Assembly: GCA_021806645.1 (NCBI GenBank)
Contig: JAJZQX010000006.1
Location: 124,001 to 188,000, forward strand
DNA length: 64,000 nucleotides
DNA from: Myxococcales bacterium
GTDB taxonomy: Bacteria; Myxococcota; Myxococcia; Myxococcales; Anaeromyxobacteraceae
Direction of reading: 5' to 3'
Of the stretch, positions 55,321 through 63,514 are shown piece by piece. The notes under the pieces were generated by a model that did not search any database, had not been told where the DNA came from, and worked only from the letters and a program-made list of their open reading frames with translations. How positions within the stretch are numbered: position 1 is the stretch's first letter; each line of letters begins with the position of its first letter. The position numbers and the translations under genes are program-made.

Positions 55321-57960
55321 CTACGGGATCGCGACCGGCCCGAGCGAGTCCATGATCTTCGGGTACGGGGCGCCGCCGGTGACGCCGCTCTCGTAGGTCC
55401 ACTGGCCGCCCAGGTCGTCGATGGGCCGGTAGATGTTCTGGATGCCGTCGATGTCCCAGGTGGTGACGTAGAGGCGGACCCCCGACCAGCCGGCGAGGCC
55501 GAGGTCGCGCTTGTTGTAGGTGAAGATCACCGACCTGTTGAGCGGGTCGACGGCCAGCCTGGGCGAGATGGCCGGCGTTCCCTGGCTGGTGGCGCTGGAG
55601 CCGGTGGAGGTGAAGACGTTGTGGCCCCAGCCGTAGGTCTTCTGGTCGAAGCGCCAGGTGAAGCCGGCCGGCGTCGAGGCGTCGAGCAGCGGCAGCACCG
55701 TGGCGCCGGTCACCCCGGGCACCTCGAAGAAGAGGTTGAAGGCCACGTGGTCGAAGCCGTTGGCCGGGTTCCAGACGCTCGACCAGTCGGCCATGGTGAC
55801 GGTGAGCCGCAGGTGGGTGGCGTCGGCCTCCACCTTCAGCTGCGTCAGGTCCTGCTGGTGGCCGAAGGTCGAGTCGGTCGGGTAGAGGTAGGTGCCGGCC
55901 GGCCCCTTGTCGTCGTCCACCGGATCGCCGAAGAGGGTGGTGACCGGGGTGAAGGCGACGTTGGAGGTGAAGGTCCAGATGGGCGTGGCCACGCTGGAGG
56001 GGACCGAGTAGAAGGCCAGCGTGTGCTTGGCGATCCCGAGGTCGAAGTCGGTGATGGGCAGGTTCACGCTGAAGGCGCCGGTCGCGTCGGGATTGACCGG
56101 GTAGCGCAGGTCGGCCTGGCCGTCGATGATCATGGCGACCTTGGTGGTGGGCGGGTTCACCGACCCGGTCACGGTGACGTCGGTGGTGAAGGTCTGCCCG
56201 TCGATGGGCGTGGTGACGGTGATGGTGGCCGCCGGCGGCGGCGGCGGCACCGTCCTGGCGGTCGCGCGCACCACCTGGATGGAGCGGCCAGGGAGCACCG
56301 TCATCACCTTGCCGGCCAGGCCGACCGGCGGCACATGCGTGGTCCCCTCGGCGTAGAGCGACTCGAGCACGGTGCCGTCCGGCAGGCCGGTGGCCATGTC
56401 GCTCACCAGCGCGCTCCCCTCGCCGGTGTTGAGGAAGACCAGCACCCGGTCGGTGGGGAGCGTGCGCTGGAAGACGAAGGCGCCGGCGCCGCCCGGGTTG
56501 TCGAAGAGCACCTGTGTGTCACCAGTCGTGAGGACCGGGCTGTCCTTGCGAAGCTTCGCCAGCACCTTGATCCGCTGGTAGCCCGCCGCCGTGGTGTCGA
56601 AGTGGTCGGCGCCGCCCGACAGGTAGCCCCCCTTGAACATGGCGGCGCGGGTCTCGGTGAAGCCCTGCTCGGTCCCCTGGTAGACGACCGGGATGCCCGG
56701 CATGGTGAAGATGAAGGCCAGCGCCTGGGCCAGCCCCTTGTCGGTGCCGGTCGCCAGGAAGCGCGCCACGTCGTGGTTGTCCACGAAGGTCGGGATCAGC
56801 GTCGGGTCGGGATAGAGCGTCTTGTCGAGGAACCGGCCGACCCGGTAGGTGAGCGTGGCGGTGGGGGCCGCGGCGCTGCCGAAGACGTTGGTGATCTCCT
56901 GGTAGAGCGGGAACTGGAGCACCGACGGGAGCTCGGGCAGGGCGCTGGTGCCGAGGTAGCTGGCCACGTCCCTGTCGGCGGTGTCGTCGAACGGAGTCGA
57001 GGGGTCGAAGACCTCGCCGAAGGCCAGGAAGCTGGCCCGGCCGGTCGCGGCCGCCGTGGCCAGGACGCCGTCGGTGGCGTGGAAGAAGTCGTTCCAGAAG
57101 GGATGCTCGACGTACTTCACGGTGTCGACGCGGAAGGCGTCCACGCCCACCTCCTTGATCCAGTAGCCGTACGACTCCTTGAGCGCCGCGCGGACCACCG
57201 GGCTGGAGGTGTCGAGGTCGTCGAGGTCGGAGATCTGGTACGTGTACTGCTGGGCCGGGTCGTTGTAGTCGGTGATGGGCGGCGTCCAGTGGTAGATGCC
57301 GGCCGCCAGCTGGGCCGGGTCGGTGGCTTCGCACTGGTCGAAGGGGGGCTGGGTCGGCCTGTCGGTGGGCCTGGCCCCGAGGTTGCGGGTGAAGCCCACC
57401 AGGACGTTGCCCGCCGTGTAGCTGGAGACCGGGTCGTAGGTGAAGAAGTTGCCCATGTGGTTCGGCACCACGTCCTGGACCAGGTACATGCCGCGGTGGT
57501 GGAGCGCGCTGCTCAACGCCTTGTAGGTGTCGAGCGTGCCGAGGTGCTCGTCGACCTTCTTGAGATCCCGCGCCCAGTAGCCGTGGTAACCGGCCGAGCC
57601 GGCCAGCGGGTCCCACCACAGGTTGGCGACCGGCGGCGTGATCCAGACCGCGGTGGCGCCGAGCCCCTGGATGTAGTCGAGGCGGCTGGTGACACCGGCC
57701 AGGTCGCCGCCCGAGTACTTGTCCTTGTCGGCCGGGTCGAACTCGCCGGCGTGCTGGTCGTCGTTGGTCGGGTCGCCGTTGGCGAACCGATCGGTCATGA
57801 CGAAGTAGATCACCTGGCCCCGCCAGTCGGGCGAGGCGACGTGGAGCAGCGGCGGCGGCGGTGGTGACGAGGACTTCGAGCAGCCGGAGAGGACGGCCAG
57901 CGCGCCGGCGAAGGTCAGGGCGATGGTAAGGGCGCGGCGGGAGAGGCGATGTGCCGACAT
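55321..57960 (-). CDS. Lipoprotein alpha-amylase (GH13) with C-terminal glucodextranase-C-like module
   Basis: 879 residues from the ATG at 57960 with GAGGAG upstream. Lipobox VLSGCSKSS. The GH13 barrel (about 45-480) has DRFANGD, region I DVVPNHMGNF, region II nucleophile D279 (DAFRVDTVKYV), region III E316 (FLAFGEVFD) and region IV D397 (FVDNHDVAR), closest in layout to CGTase/maltogenic-amylase-like GH13 enzymes. After the barrel's C-domain lies an Ig-like part (about 560-650, ITVTTPIDGQTFTTDVTVTGSV). The last 220 residues are a PF09985-like module starting FGDPVDDDKGPAGTYLYPTD. That module is shared with two binding proteins of the locus. Product specificity cannot be read from sequence. 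Confidence 0.93.
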   Translation of the reverse strand: MSAHRLSRRALTIALTFAGALAVLSGCSKSSSPPPPPLLHVASPDWRGQVIYFVMTDRFANGDPTNDDQHAGEFDPADKDKYSGGDLAGVTSRLDYIQGLGATAVWITPPVANLWWDPLAGSAGYHGYWARDLKKVDEHLGTLDTYKALSSALHHRGMYLVQDVVPNHMGNFFTYDPVSSYTAGNVLVGFTRNLGARPTDRPTQPPFDQCEATDPAQLAAGIYHWTPPITDYNDPAQQYTYQISDLDDLDTSSPVVRAALKESYGYWIKEVGVDAFRVDTVKYVEHPFWNDFFHATDGVLATAAATGRASFLAFGEVFDPSTPFDDTADRDVASYLGTSALPELPSVLQFPLYQEITNVFGSAAAPTATLTYRVGRFLDKTLYPDPTLIPTFVDNHDVARFLATGTDKGLAQALAFIFTMPGIPVVYQGTEQGFTETRAAMFKGGYLSGGADHFDTTAAGYQRIKVLAKLRKDSPVLTTGDTQVLFDNPGGAGAFVFQRTLPTDRVLVFLNTGEGSALVSDMATGLPDGTVLESLYAEGTTHVPPVGLAGKVMTVLPGRSIQVVRATARTVPPPPPAATITVTTPIDGQTFTTDVTVTGSVNPPTTKVAMIIDGQADLRYPVNPDATGAFSVNLPITDFDLGIAKHTLAFYSVPSSVATPIWTFTSNVAFTPVTTLFGDPVDDDKGPAGTYLYPTDSTFGHQQDLTQLKVEADATHLRLTVTMADWSSVWNPANGFDHVAFNLFFEVPGVTGATVLPLLDASTPAGFTWRFDQKTYGWGHNVFTSTGSSATSQGTPAISPRLAVDPLNRSVIFTYNKRDLGLAGWSGVRLYVTTWDIDGIQNIYRPIDDLGGQWTYESGVTGGAPYPKIMDSLGPVAIP

Positions 57961-58011
57961 GGTGGCTCCTCGGATGGGGCTCGGTTGCGGCCACTCTATC
58001 CAACCGCCTCC

Positions 58012-58029
58012 CCGGGTGCTCGCACCCGG
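58012..58029. promoter_or_regulatory. 18-bp palindrome between divergent amylase genes
   Basis: CCGGGTGC-TC-GCACCCGG has 8-bp perfect arms and a 2-base centre, lying 52 bases before one amylase start and 45 before the other. Size and near-absent loop suit a dimeric regulator site. Flanking -10-like boxes are TAGAGT (minus) and TAGGCT (58052-58057, plus). Confidence 0.45.
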
Positions 58030-58073
58030 CACCGGACACGGCTAGGCTCCCCCGTCGAGGAGACCTCCGAACC

Positions 58074-59882
58074 ATGACGCGTACCCTGCCGCTCGCCCGC
58101 CTCGCCCCGATCATCTTCGCCCTCGCGCTGGCCGCCTGCGGCTCCTCCGGGACGCCCCCGCCGCCGCCCTACCAGCCCGGGCAGCCGGTCACCGTCGATG
58201 TGACCGGCTACTTCACGCCCGGCTCGACGGTCCTGGACGCCTACTCCGGCACCAACGCGCTGGTCAGCTCGACGGGCACCGTGACGGTGACGCCGGGGGC
58301 GGAGGGGCTGGTGCTGCTCGAGGCGGCCGGCGCCACGCCGACCGCCTTCACCTGGAAGAACGCCACGGTCTACTACGCCATCACCGATCGGTACGCGGAC
58401 GGCAACGTGCTGAACAACGACAGCTACGGCCGCACCGCGGGCACGACCGCCGCCGGCGACGTGGGCGGCTGGCACGGTGGCGACTGGACCGGGTTGAAGG
58501 CGAAGCTGCCGGAGCTTAAGGCGCTCGGCGTCACCGCCCTCTGGATCTCGCCCATCGTCGAGCAGGTGCACGGCTGGGTGGCTGGCGGCAACGGGGCCTT
58601 CCAGCACTTCGCCTACGCCGGCTACTGGGCGCTCGACTTCACCGAACTCGACCAGAACTTCGGGACCGAGGCGGACCTGAAGGCGCTCGTAGACGAGGCG
58701 CACGCTCAGGGGATCCGGGTGCTGGTGGACGTGGTGCTCAACCACCCGGGCTACGCCACCGGCGACGACCTGCTCCACTACCTACCCAGCGTCTTCAAGG
58801 ACGGGACCGGCGCGGCCTACACCGCCTGGCTGGCGACCAACCCGACCAACTGGAACGACTTCAACAGCTTCGTCGACTACACCAAGGGGCTCGAGTGGGC
58901 GCACTGGTGGGGCCCGAACTGGATCAGGGCCGGCTTCGGCTACCCGTTCCAGACCGGTGGCAGCACCAACGAGACCATGCAGCTCACCTTCCTCCCCGAC
59001 TTCAAGACCGAGACGGCCGGCGAGGCCGGCCTCCCCGATCTCTTCAACCCGTCCTGGACCCACCCCAAGACGCCGACCAACGCCGTCACCATGGCTGGGG
59101 CGTCGGTGCGCGACTACCTGGTGAAGTGGCAGACCGACTGGGTCCGGAAGCTCGGCATCGACGGCTTCCGCTGCGACACCGCCCTCAACGTCGAGAAGGC
59201 GAGCTGGGCGGCGCTCAAGGTGGCCGGGACCAACGCGCTGGCCGACTGGAAGCTGGCCAACCCGGCCAAGGCCATCGACGCCGCCCCGTTCTGGATGACC
59301 GGCGAGGTCTACGGCCACGGGGTCGGCAAGGACGGCTACTACACGCTGGGCGGCTTCGACTCGCTCATCAACTTCGACTTCCAGCTGGCGGTTCGCGACC
59401 TGCTGATCTACTCGCCCACCTCGACGCTGGCGGCGGGCGCGGCCACGCTCGACCCCCTCTACCAGCGCTACGCCGACGCGCTCTCGGTCGATCCCGCCTT
59501 CGACGCGCTCTCCTACCTCTCCTCGCACGACACCCGGCTCTTCTACTCGCTGGTGGCCAACGACCCGGTCCGCCAGCGCCAGGCGCTCACCGCGCTCCTG
59601 CTGGTGCCGGGCGGGGCCCAGCTCTTCTACGGCGACGAGAGCGGGCGGCGGCTCGGCCCGGACGGCGGCGACGCCACGCAGGGGACGCGCTCCGACATGA
59701 ACTGGACCTCCATCGACACCACCATCCAGGGCCACGCCGCCAGGCTCGCCAACTTCCGCAAGCGCCACGCCGCCATCGGCGCCGGCACGCACGCCCGGCT
59801 CTCTTCGCCCGCCGGCACCTGGGCCTTCGGCCGCAAGCAGGGGAGCGACGCCGTGGTGGTGATCCTGACCGCGCCGAGGTAA
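58074..59882 (+). CDS. Lipoprotein MalS-like alpha-amylase (GH13)
   Basis: 602 residues from the ATG at 58074 with GAGGAG upstream. Lipobox ALAACGSSG. A short beta domain (about 38-95) is followed by the barrel with the MalS-type TVYYAITDRYADGN, DVVLNHPGYAT, D368 (GIDGFRCDTA), E411 (MTGEVYGHG) and D486 (YLSSHDTRLF). E. coli MalS is a periplasmic amylase with the same MTGE.wGHG signature. A Cys replaces the usual Val next to the nucleophile. It probably shortens maltodextrins for the importer. Divergent from the 55321 amylase; eight bases before the epimerase-like gene. Confidence 0.92.
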   Translation: MTRTLPLARLAPIIFALALAACGSSGTPPPPPYQPGQPVTVDVTGYFTPGSTVLDAYSGTNALVSSTGTVTVTPGAEGLVLLEAAGATPTAFTWKNATVYYAITDRYADGNVLNNDSYGRTAGTTAAGDVGGWHGGDWTGLKAKLPELKALGVTALWISPIVEQVHGWVAGGNGAFQHFAYAGYWALDFTELDQNFGTEADLKALVDEAHAQGIRVLVDVVLNHPGYATGDDLLHYLPSVFKDGTGAAYTAWLATNPTNWNDFNSFVDYTKGLEWAHWWGPNWIRAGFGYPFQTGGSTNETMQLTFLPDFKTETAGEAGLPDLFNPSWTHPKTPTNAVTMAGASVRDYLVKWQTDWVRKLGIDGFRCDTALNVEKASWAALKVAGTNALADWKLANPAKAIDAAPFWMTGEVYGHGVGKDGYYTLGGFDSLINFDFQLAVRDLLIYSPTSTLAAGAATLDPLYQRYADALSVDPAFDALSYLSSHDTRLFYSLVANDPVRQRQALTALLLVPGGAQLFYGDESGRRLGPDGGDATQGTRSDMNWTSIDTTIQGHAARLANFRKRHAAIGAGTHARLSSPAGTWAFGRKQGSDAVVVILTAPR

Positions 59883-59890
59883 GCCCTCCC

Positions 59891-61390
59891 ATGCGTCACC
59901 TCCGCTCGCTGCTCGCCGTCGCGCTGTCCGCCCTCTGGCTGGCCGGCTGCGGCCCGTCGAAGTCCCCGGCACCAGTTGACCCGTACCTCTACACGCCACC
60001 GCCTGCCGCGGCGCCCGCGGCCAACCTGGCGGCGAGCACCTGGGTGACGCACCACCACGACGACCTCTTGCCGTTCTGGACCACCAGCGAGGCGCTGGGC
60101 GCGCCGCTCGGCAACTTCCCCACCTGGCGCCAGATGGACGGCTCGCTCGCCGCCACCACCGCTCGCAAGCCACGGATGATGGGGCGGCAGGTCTTCGCCT
60201 ACGCCGCGGGCTTCATGCTGACCGGCGACGAGACCCTGCTCGATCACGCCCGCGCCGGAAACCGCTGGCTGCTCGACCACGCCCGCGACCCCAGCAACGG
60301 GGGCTGGCACGCCGACCTCAACCAGGACGGCACGCCGCTGGGCGCCGGCACCCGCTGGTCGCAGGACCTCGACTACGACGTGATGGGGCCGGCGGCCTAC
60401 TTCTTCGTGACCCGCGACGCCGAGGCCGAGGCGGCGGTGCTGGCCGCTCGCGACGCCCTCTTCGACCCGGCCCGCTTCTGGGACACCACCAACGGCCGCA
60501 TCAAGGACGGCCTCGACGCCACCATGACCACCGAGCAGTGGATGGGGGCGGCCGGGAGCTGGCAGCTGGTGGCGCAGCTCGATCCCATCACCGCCTTCGA
60601 GCTGCTGGTCCAGCCGGTGCTCACCGACCCGGCCCGACGCACCCAGGCGCTCGGCGACCTGCGCACCCTGGCGACGCGGGTGCGCGACTCCTTCTGGAAG
60701 GACGGGATCTTCTGGGGTGCCACAGGGAGCATCGGCATCCTGCCGAGCGATCACACCGACTACGGCCACATCCTCAAGGCCTACTGGGCGCTGCTGCTCA
60801 TCGACAAGCGGCTCGACGACCGGCCCTTCGCCGGCTTCCTGGCCGCCAACGCCGGGGCCACGCTGGGCCGATCCTACGACTCCATGTACGGTCGATGGGC
60901 CAAGAAGCCCAACGCCGCGGGGGGCAACGACTTCGGTTCCGACTGGTGGGCCTATGCCGAGGCCGATCAGCTGGCCGCCACGCTGGCGCTCCACAACCCC
61001 GGTTGGCTCCCGACGCTCGACATGACCACCTACCACTTCCTCAACGACTATGTGGACACGACGCGGGCCGTGCGCGAGCTGGTCCCGTCGATCCAGCGGA
61101 ACGGCAGCTGGTACAGCTGGGCCACCACCGACACCGCCAAGTGCAACGAATGGAAGAACGGCTTCCACTCGACCGAGCACGCGCTGGTGATGTTCCTGTT
61201 CGGCCACTACCTGGCCGGCACGCCGGCGCCGCTCTACTTCGCCTTCCCGGCCGCCCAGGTGGACGCGCTGGCCAAGGCGGCGCGCCCCTACACGTTACAG
61301 GGGCGCGTGGTGAGCTACGTGGACCACGGGCCCCTGGCCTCGGACCCCTCCCGCAACAAGGTAGAGGTCCTCTTCGACCAGCTGAGGTAG
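59891..61390 (+). CDS. AGE-family (N-acylglucosamine 2-epimerase/cellobiose epimerase-like) lipoprotein
   Basis: 499 residues from the ATG at 59891. Lipobox LWLAGCGPS. The body is all-helical in the (alpha/alpha)6 pattern. Features of the AGE superfamily include FWTTSEALGAPLGNFPTWRQMDGS near the start, ARAGNRWLLDHARDPSNGGWHADLNQDG, EQWMGAAGSWQLVAQLD, and the C-terminal His motif KNGFHSTEHALVMFLFGHY. Such enzymes epimerise sugars at C2 or isomerise aldoses; being lipid-anchored is unusual. Coupling to the MalS-like amylase (eight-base gap) suggests a maltose or maltodextrin substrate, but a mannose-type or unrelated sugar substrate is possible. No terminator was recognised after it. Confidence 0.72.
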   Translation: MRHLRSLLAVALSALWLAGCGPSKSPAPVDPYLYTPPPAAAPAANLAASTWVTHHHDDLLPFWTTSEALGAPLGNFPTWRQMDGSLAATTARKPRMMGRQVFAYAAGFMLTGDETLLDHARAGNRWLLDHARDPSNGGWHADLNQDGTPLGAGTRWSQDLDYDVMGPAAYFFVTRDAEAEAAVLAARDALFDPARFWDTTNGRIKDGLDATMTTEQWMGAAGSWQLVAQLDPITAFELLVQPVLTDPARRTQALGDLRTLATRVRDSFWKDGIFWGATGSIGILPSDHTDYGHILKAYWALLLIDKRLDDRPFAGFLAANAGATLGRSYDSMYGRWAKKPNAAGGNDFGSDWWAYAEADQLAATLALHNPGWLPTLDMTTYHFLNDYVDTTRAVRELVPSIQRNGSWYSWATTDTAKCNEWKNGFHSTEHALVMFLFGHYLAGTPAPLYFAFPAAQVDALAKAARPYTLQGRVVSYVDHGPLASDPSRNKVEVLFDQLR

Positions 61391-61481
61391 GGCTTGTCCC
61401 CGGGACGCCGCGGCTAGGCCGCCCCGCTCGCCTCGCACCGCCCTCTTGCGGTATGAAAACGGGCTCCCCGCGAGGACGCTC

Positions 61482-62900
61482 GTGAAGACGCTCGACACCA
61501 CCGCCCCCACCTTCGCCGAAGCCTGGCGCGCCCTCTGCGCGCGCGGCTCCGACGAGGACGAGGCGCCGGTGCGGGAGGCGGCCGCACGGGTGGTGGCCGA
61601 CGTCCGGAGCCGCGGCGACGCGGCGCTGCTCGAGTACACCGCCCGCTGGGACCGCTGGGCGCCGGCCTCGGCCGCCGACCTCGCGCTCGGGCCGGCCGAC
61701 TTCGCCGCCGCCTGGCGCGAGCTGCCCGACGCCGGCCGCAAGGCGCTGAAGCTGGCCGCCGACCGGGTCCGCGCCTTCCACCAACGAGAGCGCGACGCCG
61801 AGGTGCCGGCCTTCACCGACAGGCTGGGCGCCCGGCTGGCGCAGCTCACCCACCCCCTGCGGCGCGTCGGCCTCTACGTCCCCGGCGGCACCGCCCGCTA
61901 CCCCTCCTCGGTGCTGATGACCGCCATCCCGGCCCGCGTGGCCGGCGTGAACGAGGTGGTGGTGACCACGCCCGGCCTCCAGGCCACCGGCGCGGTGGAC
62001 GGCTGGACGCTGGCCGCCTGCCACGTCAGCCGGGTCTCGCGCCTCTTCAGGGTGGGCGGCGCGCAGGCGGTGGCGGCGCTGGCCTGGGGCACCGCCACCG
62101 TGCCGGCCGTGGACAAGATCTGCGGCCCCGGCAACGCCTACGTGGCCGCGGCCAAGCGGCTGGTCTTCGGCCAGGTGGACATCGACATGATCGCCGGCCC
62201 CAGCGAGATCCTGGTGCTGGCCGACGGCAAGGCCGACGCCGCCGAGGTGGCGAGCGACCTGCTGGCGCAGGCCGAGCACGACGTCCGGGCCGTGCCGGTG
62301 CTGGTGACGCCGTCGAGGGCGCTGGCCGCCGCCGTGACCGCCGAGGTGGCGCGCCAGCTCGGCGACCTGCCGCGCCGTGAGATCGCCGGCCGCTCCATCG
62401 CCGAGCGCGGTGCGGTGGTGGTGACGCGCGACCTGGCCGAGGCGGTACGGCTCGCCGATCAGTTCGCTCCCGAGCACCTCGCCGTCCACGCCGCCAATGC
62501 GCGCCGGCTGGTGCCGAGGCTGGGCCGGGCCGGGGCCATCTTCGTCGGCGCCGCGACGCCGGAGGCGGTGGGCGACTACCTGGCCGGTCCCAGCCACGTG
62601 CTGCCCACGGCCGGCACCGCCCGCTTCGCCTCGCCGCTGTCGGTGGCCACCTTCCGGCGGCGCCAGAGCGTGCTCGAGTTCACGCCGCGGGCGCTGGCCG
62701 CGGTGGCTCCGGCGGTCGAGGCGCTGGCTGGGGCCGAAGGGCTGCTCGGTCACTGGCGCGCGGTCCAGGTGCGGGTCGAGAAGACGAAGGCGCTGGCCAA
62801 CCGGGCTGCGGCGAAGCAGGCGGCGCCAGCGAAGCGGTCGCAGCCGGTGAAGCGGTCGAAATCGAAGCAGTCGAGGTCGAAGAGCCGGGGGAGGACCTGA
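61482..62900 (+). CDS. hisD: Histidinol dehydrogenase HisD
   Basis: Last two steps of histidine synthesis. 472 residues from a GTG at 61482 with GAGGA five bases upstream; a TTG-initiated frame 36 bases earlier is less likely. Family motifs: VGLYVPGGTARYPSSVLM, GGAQAVAALAWGT, KICGPGNAYVAAAKR, QAEHD and FAPEHLAVHA with the catalytic/zinc residues intact. An unusual basic tail of about 30 residues (KALANRAAAKQAAPAKRSQ... with KSKQSRSKSRGRT) extends past the normal end. The stop codon shares its last base with the hisB start. Confidence 0.95.
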   Translation: MKTLDTTAPTFAEAWRALCARGSDEDEAPVREAAARVVADVRSRGDAALLEYTARWDRWAPASAADLALGPADFAAAWRELPDAGRKALKLAADRVRAFHQRERDAEVPAFTDRLGARLAQLTHPLRRVGLYVPGGTARYPSSVLMTAIPARVAGVNEVVVTTPGLQATGAVDGWTLAACHVSRVSRLFRVGGAQAVAALAWGTATVPAVDKICGPGNAYVAAAKRLVFGQVDIDMIAGPSEILVLADGKADAAEVASDLLAQAEHDVRAVPVLVTPSRALAAAVTAEVARQLGDLPRREIAGRSIAERGAVVVTRDLAEAVRLADQFAPEHLAVHAANARRLVPRLGRAGAIFVGAATPEAVGDYLAGPSHVLPTAGTARFASPLSVATFRRRQSVLEFTPRALAAVAPAVEALAGAEGLLGHWRAVQVRVEKTKALANRAAAKQAAPAKRSQPVKRSKSKQSRSKSRGRT

Positions 62901-63514
62901 TGGCGGCGAAGCAGGCGAAGGGGAAGGCGAAGCCGGGGCGGGGGCGGATCGCGCGCAAGACCCGGGAGACCGACATCGCGGTGGCGCTGGCCCTCGGCGG
63001 CGGCGCCTGCCGCACCGACACCGGCCTGCCCTTCTTCGACCACATGCTGGCGCAGCTCTCCCGTCACGGCGGGCTGGCCCTCGACGTCAAGGCGCGCGGC
63101 GATCTCGAGGTGGACGCCCACCACACCGTCGAGGACGTCGGCATCGCCATCGGCGAGGCGCTGCGCGAGGCGCTGGGCGACAAGGCCGGCCTGGCCCGCT
63201 ACGGCCACGCCGTGGTGCCGCTCGACGAGGCGCTGGTGGAGGCGGTCATCGACCTCTCCGGCCGGCCGCACCTCACCTTCAACGCCAAGCTCCCCAGCGG
63301 CAAGAAGTTCATCGGCGGCTACGACGTGGACCTCACCCAGGACTTCCTGCAGGCGCTCTGCAACCACGCCCGGGTCTGCGTCCACGTCAACGTCCGCTAC
63401 GGGCGCAACCTGCACCACATCGTCGAGGCCACCTTCAAGGCGGTGGCCCGCGCGCTGCGCGCCGCCACGGTGCGCGAGGGGACGGCCCTGCCGTCCACCA
63501 AGGGCGTCCTGTGA
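62900..63514 (+). CDS. hisB: Imidazoleglycerol-phosphate dehydratase HisB
   Basis: 204 residues, dehydratase-only form without the phosphatase half. Metal-binding and catalytic motifs: DTGLPFFDHMLAQLSRHGG, DAHHTVEDVGIAIGEAL, CNHARVCVHVNVRYGRNLHHIVEATFKA. The first about 20 residues (MAAKQAKGKAKPGRGRIARK) are very basic and longer than usual; they resemble the basic tail of HisD encoded just upstream. TGATG overlap with hisD and GTGA overlap with hisH show coupling. Confidence 0.96.
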   Translation: MAAKQAKGKAKPGRGRIARKTRETDIAVALALGGGACRTDTGLPFFDHMLAQLSRHGGLALDVKARGDLEVDAHHTVEDVGIAIGEALREALGDKAGLARYGHAVVPLDEALVEAVIDLSGRPHLTFNAKLPSGKKFIGGYDVDLTQDFLQALCNHARVCVHVNVRYGRNLHHIVEATFKAVARALRAATVREGTALPSTKGVL

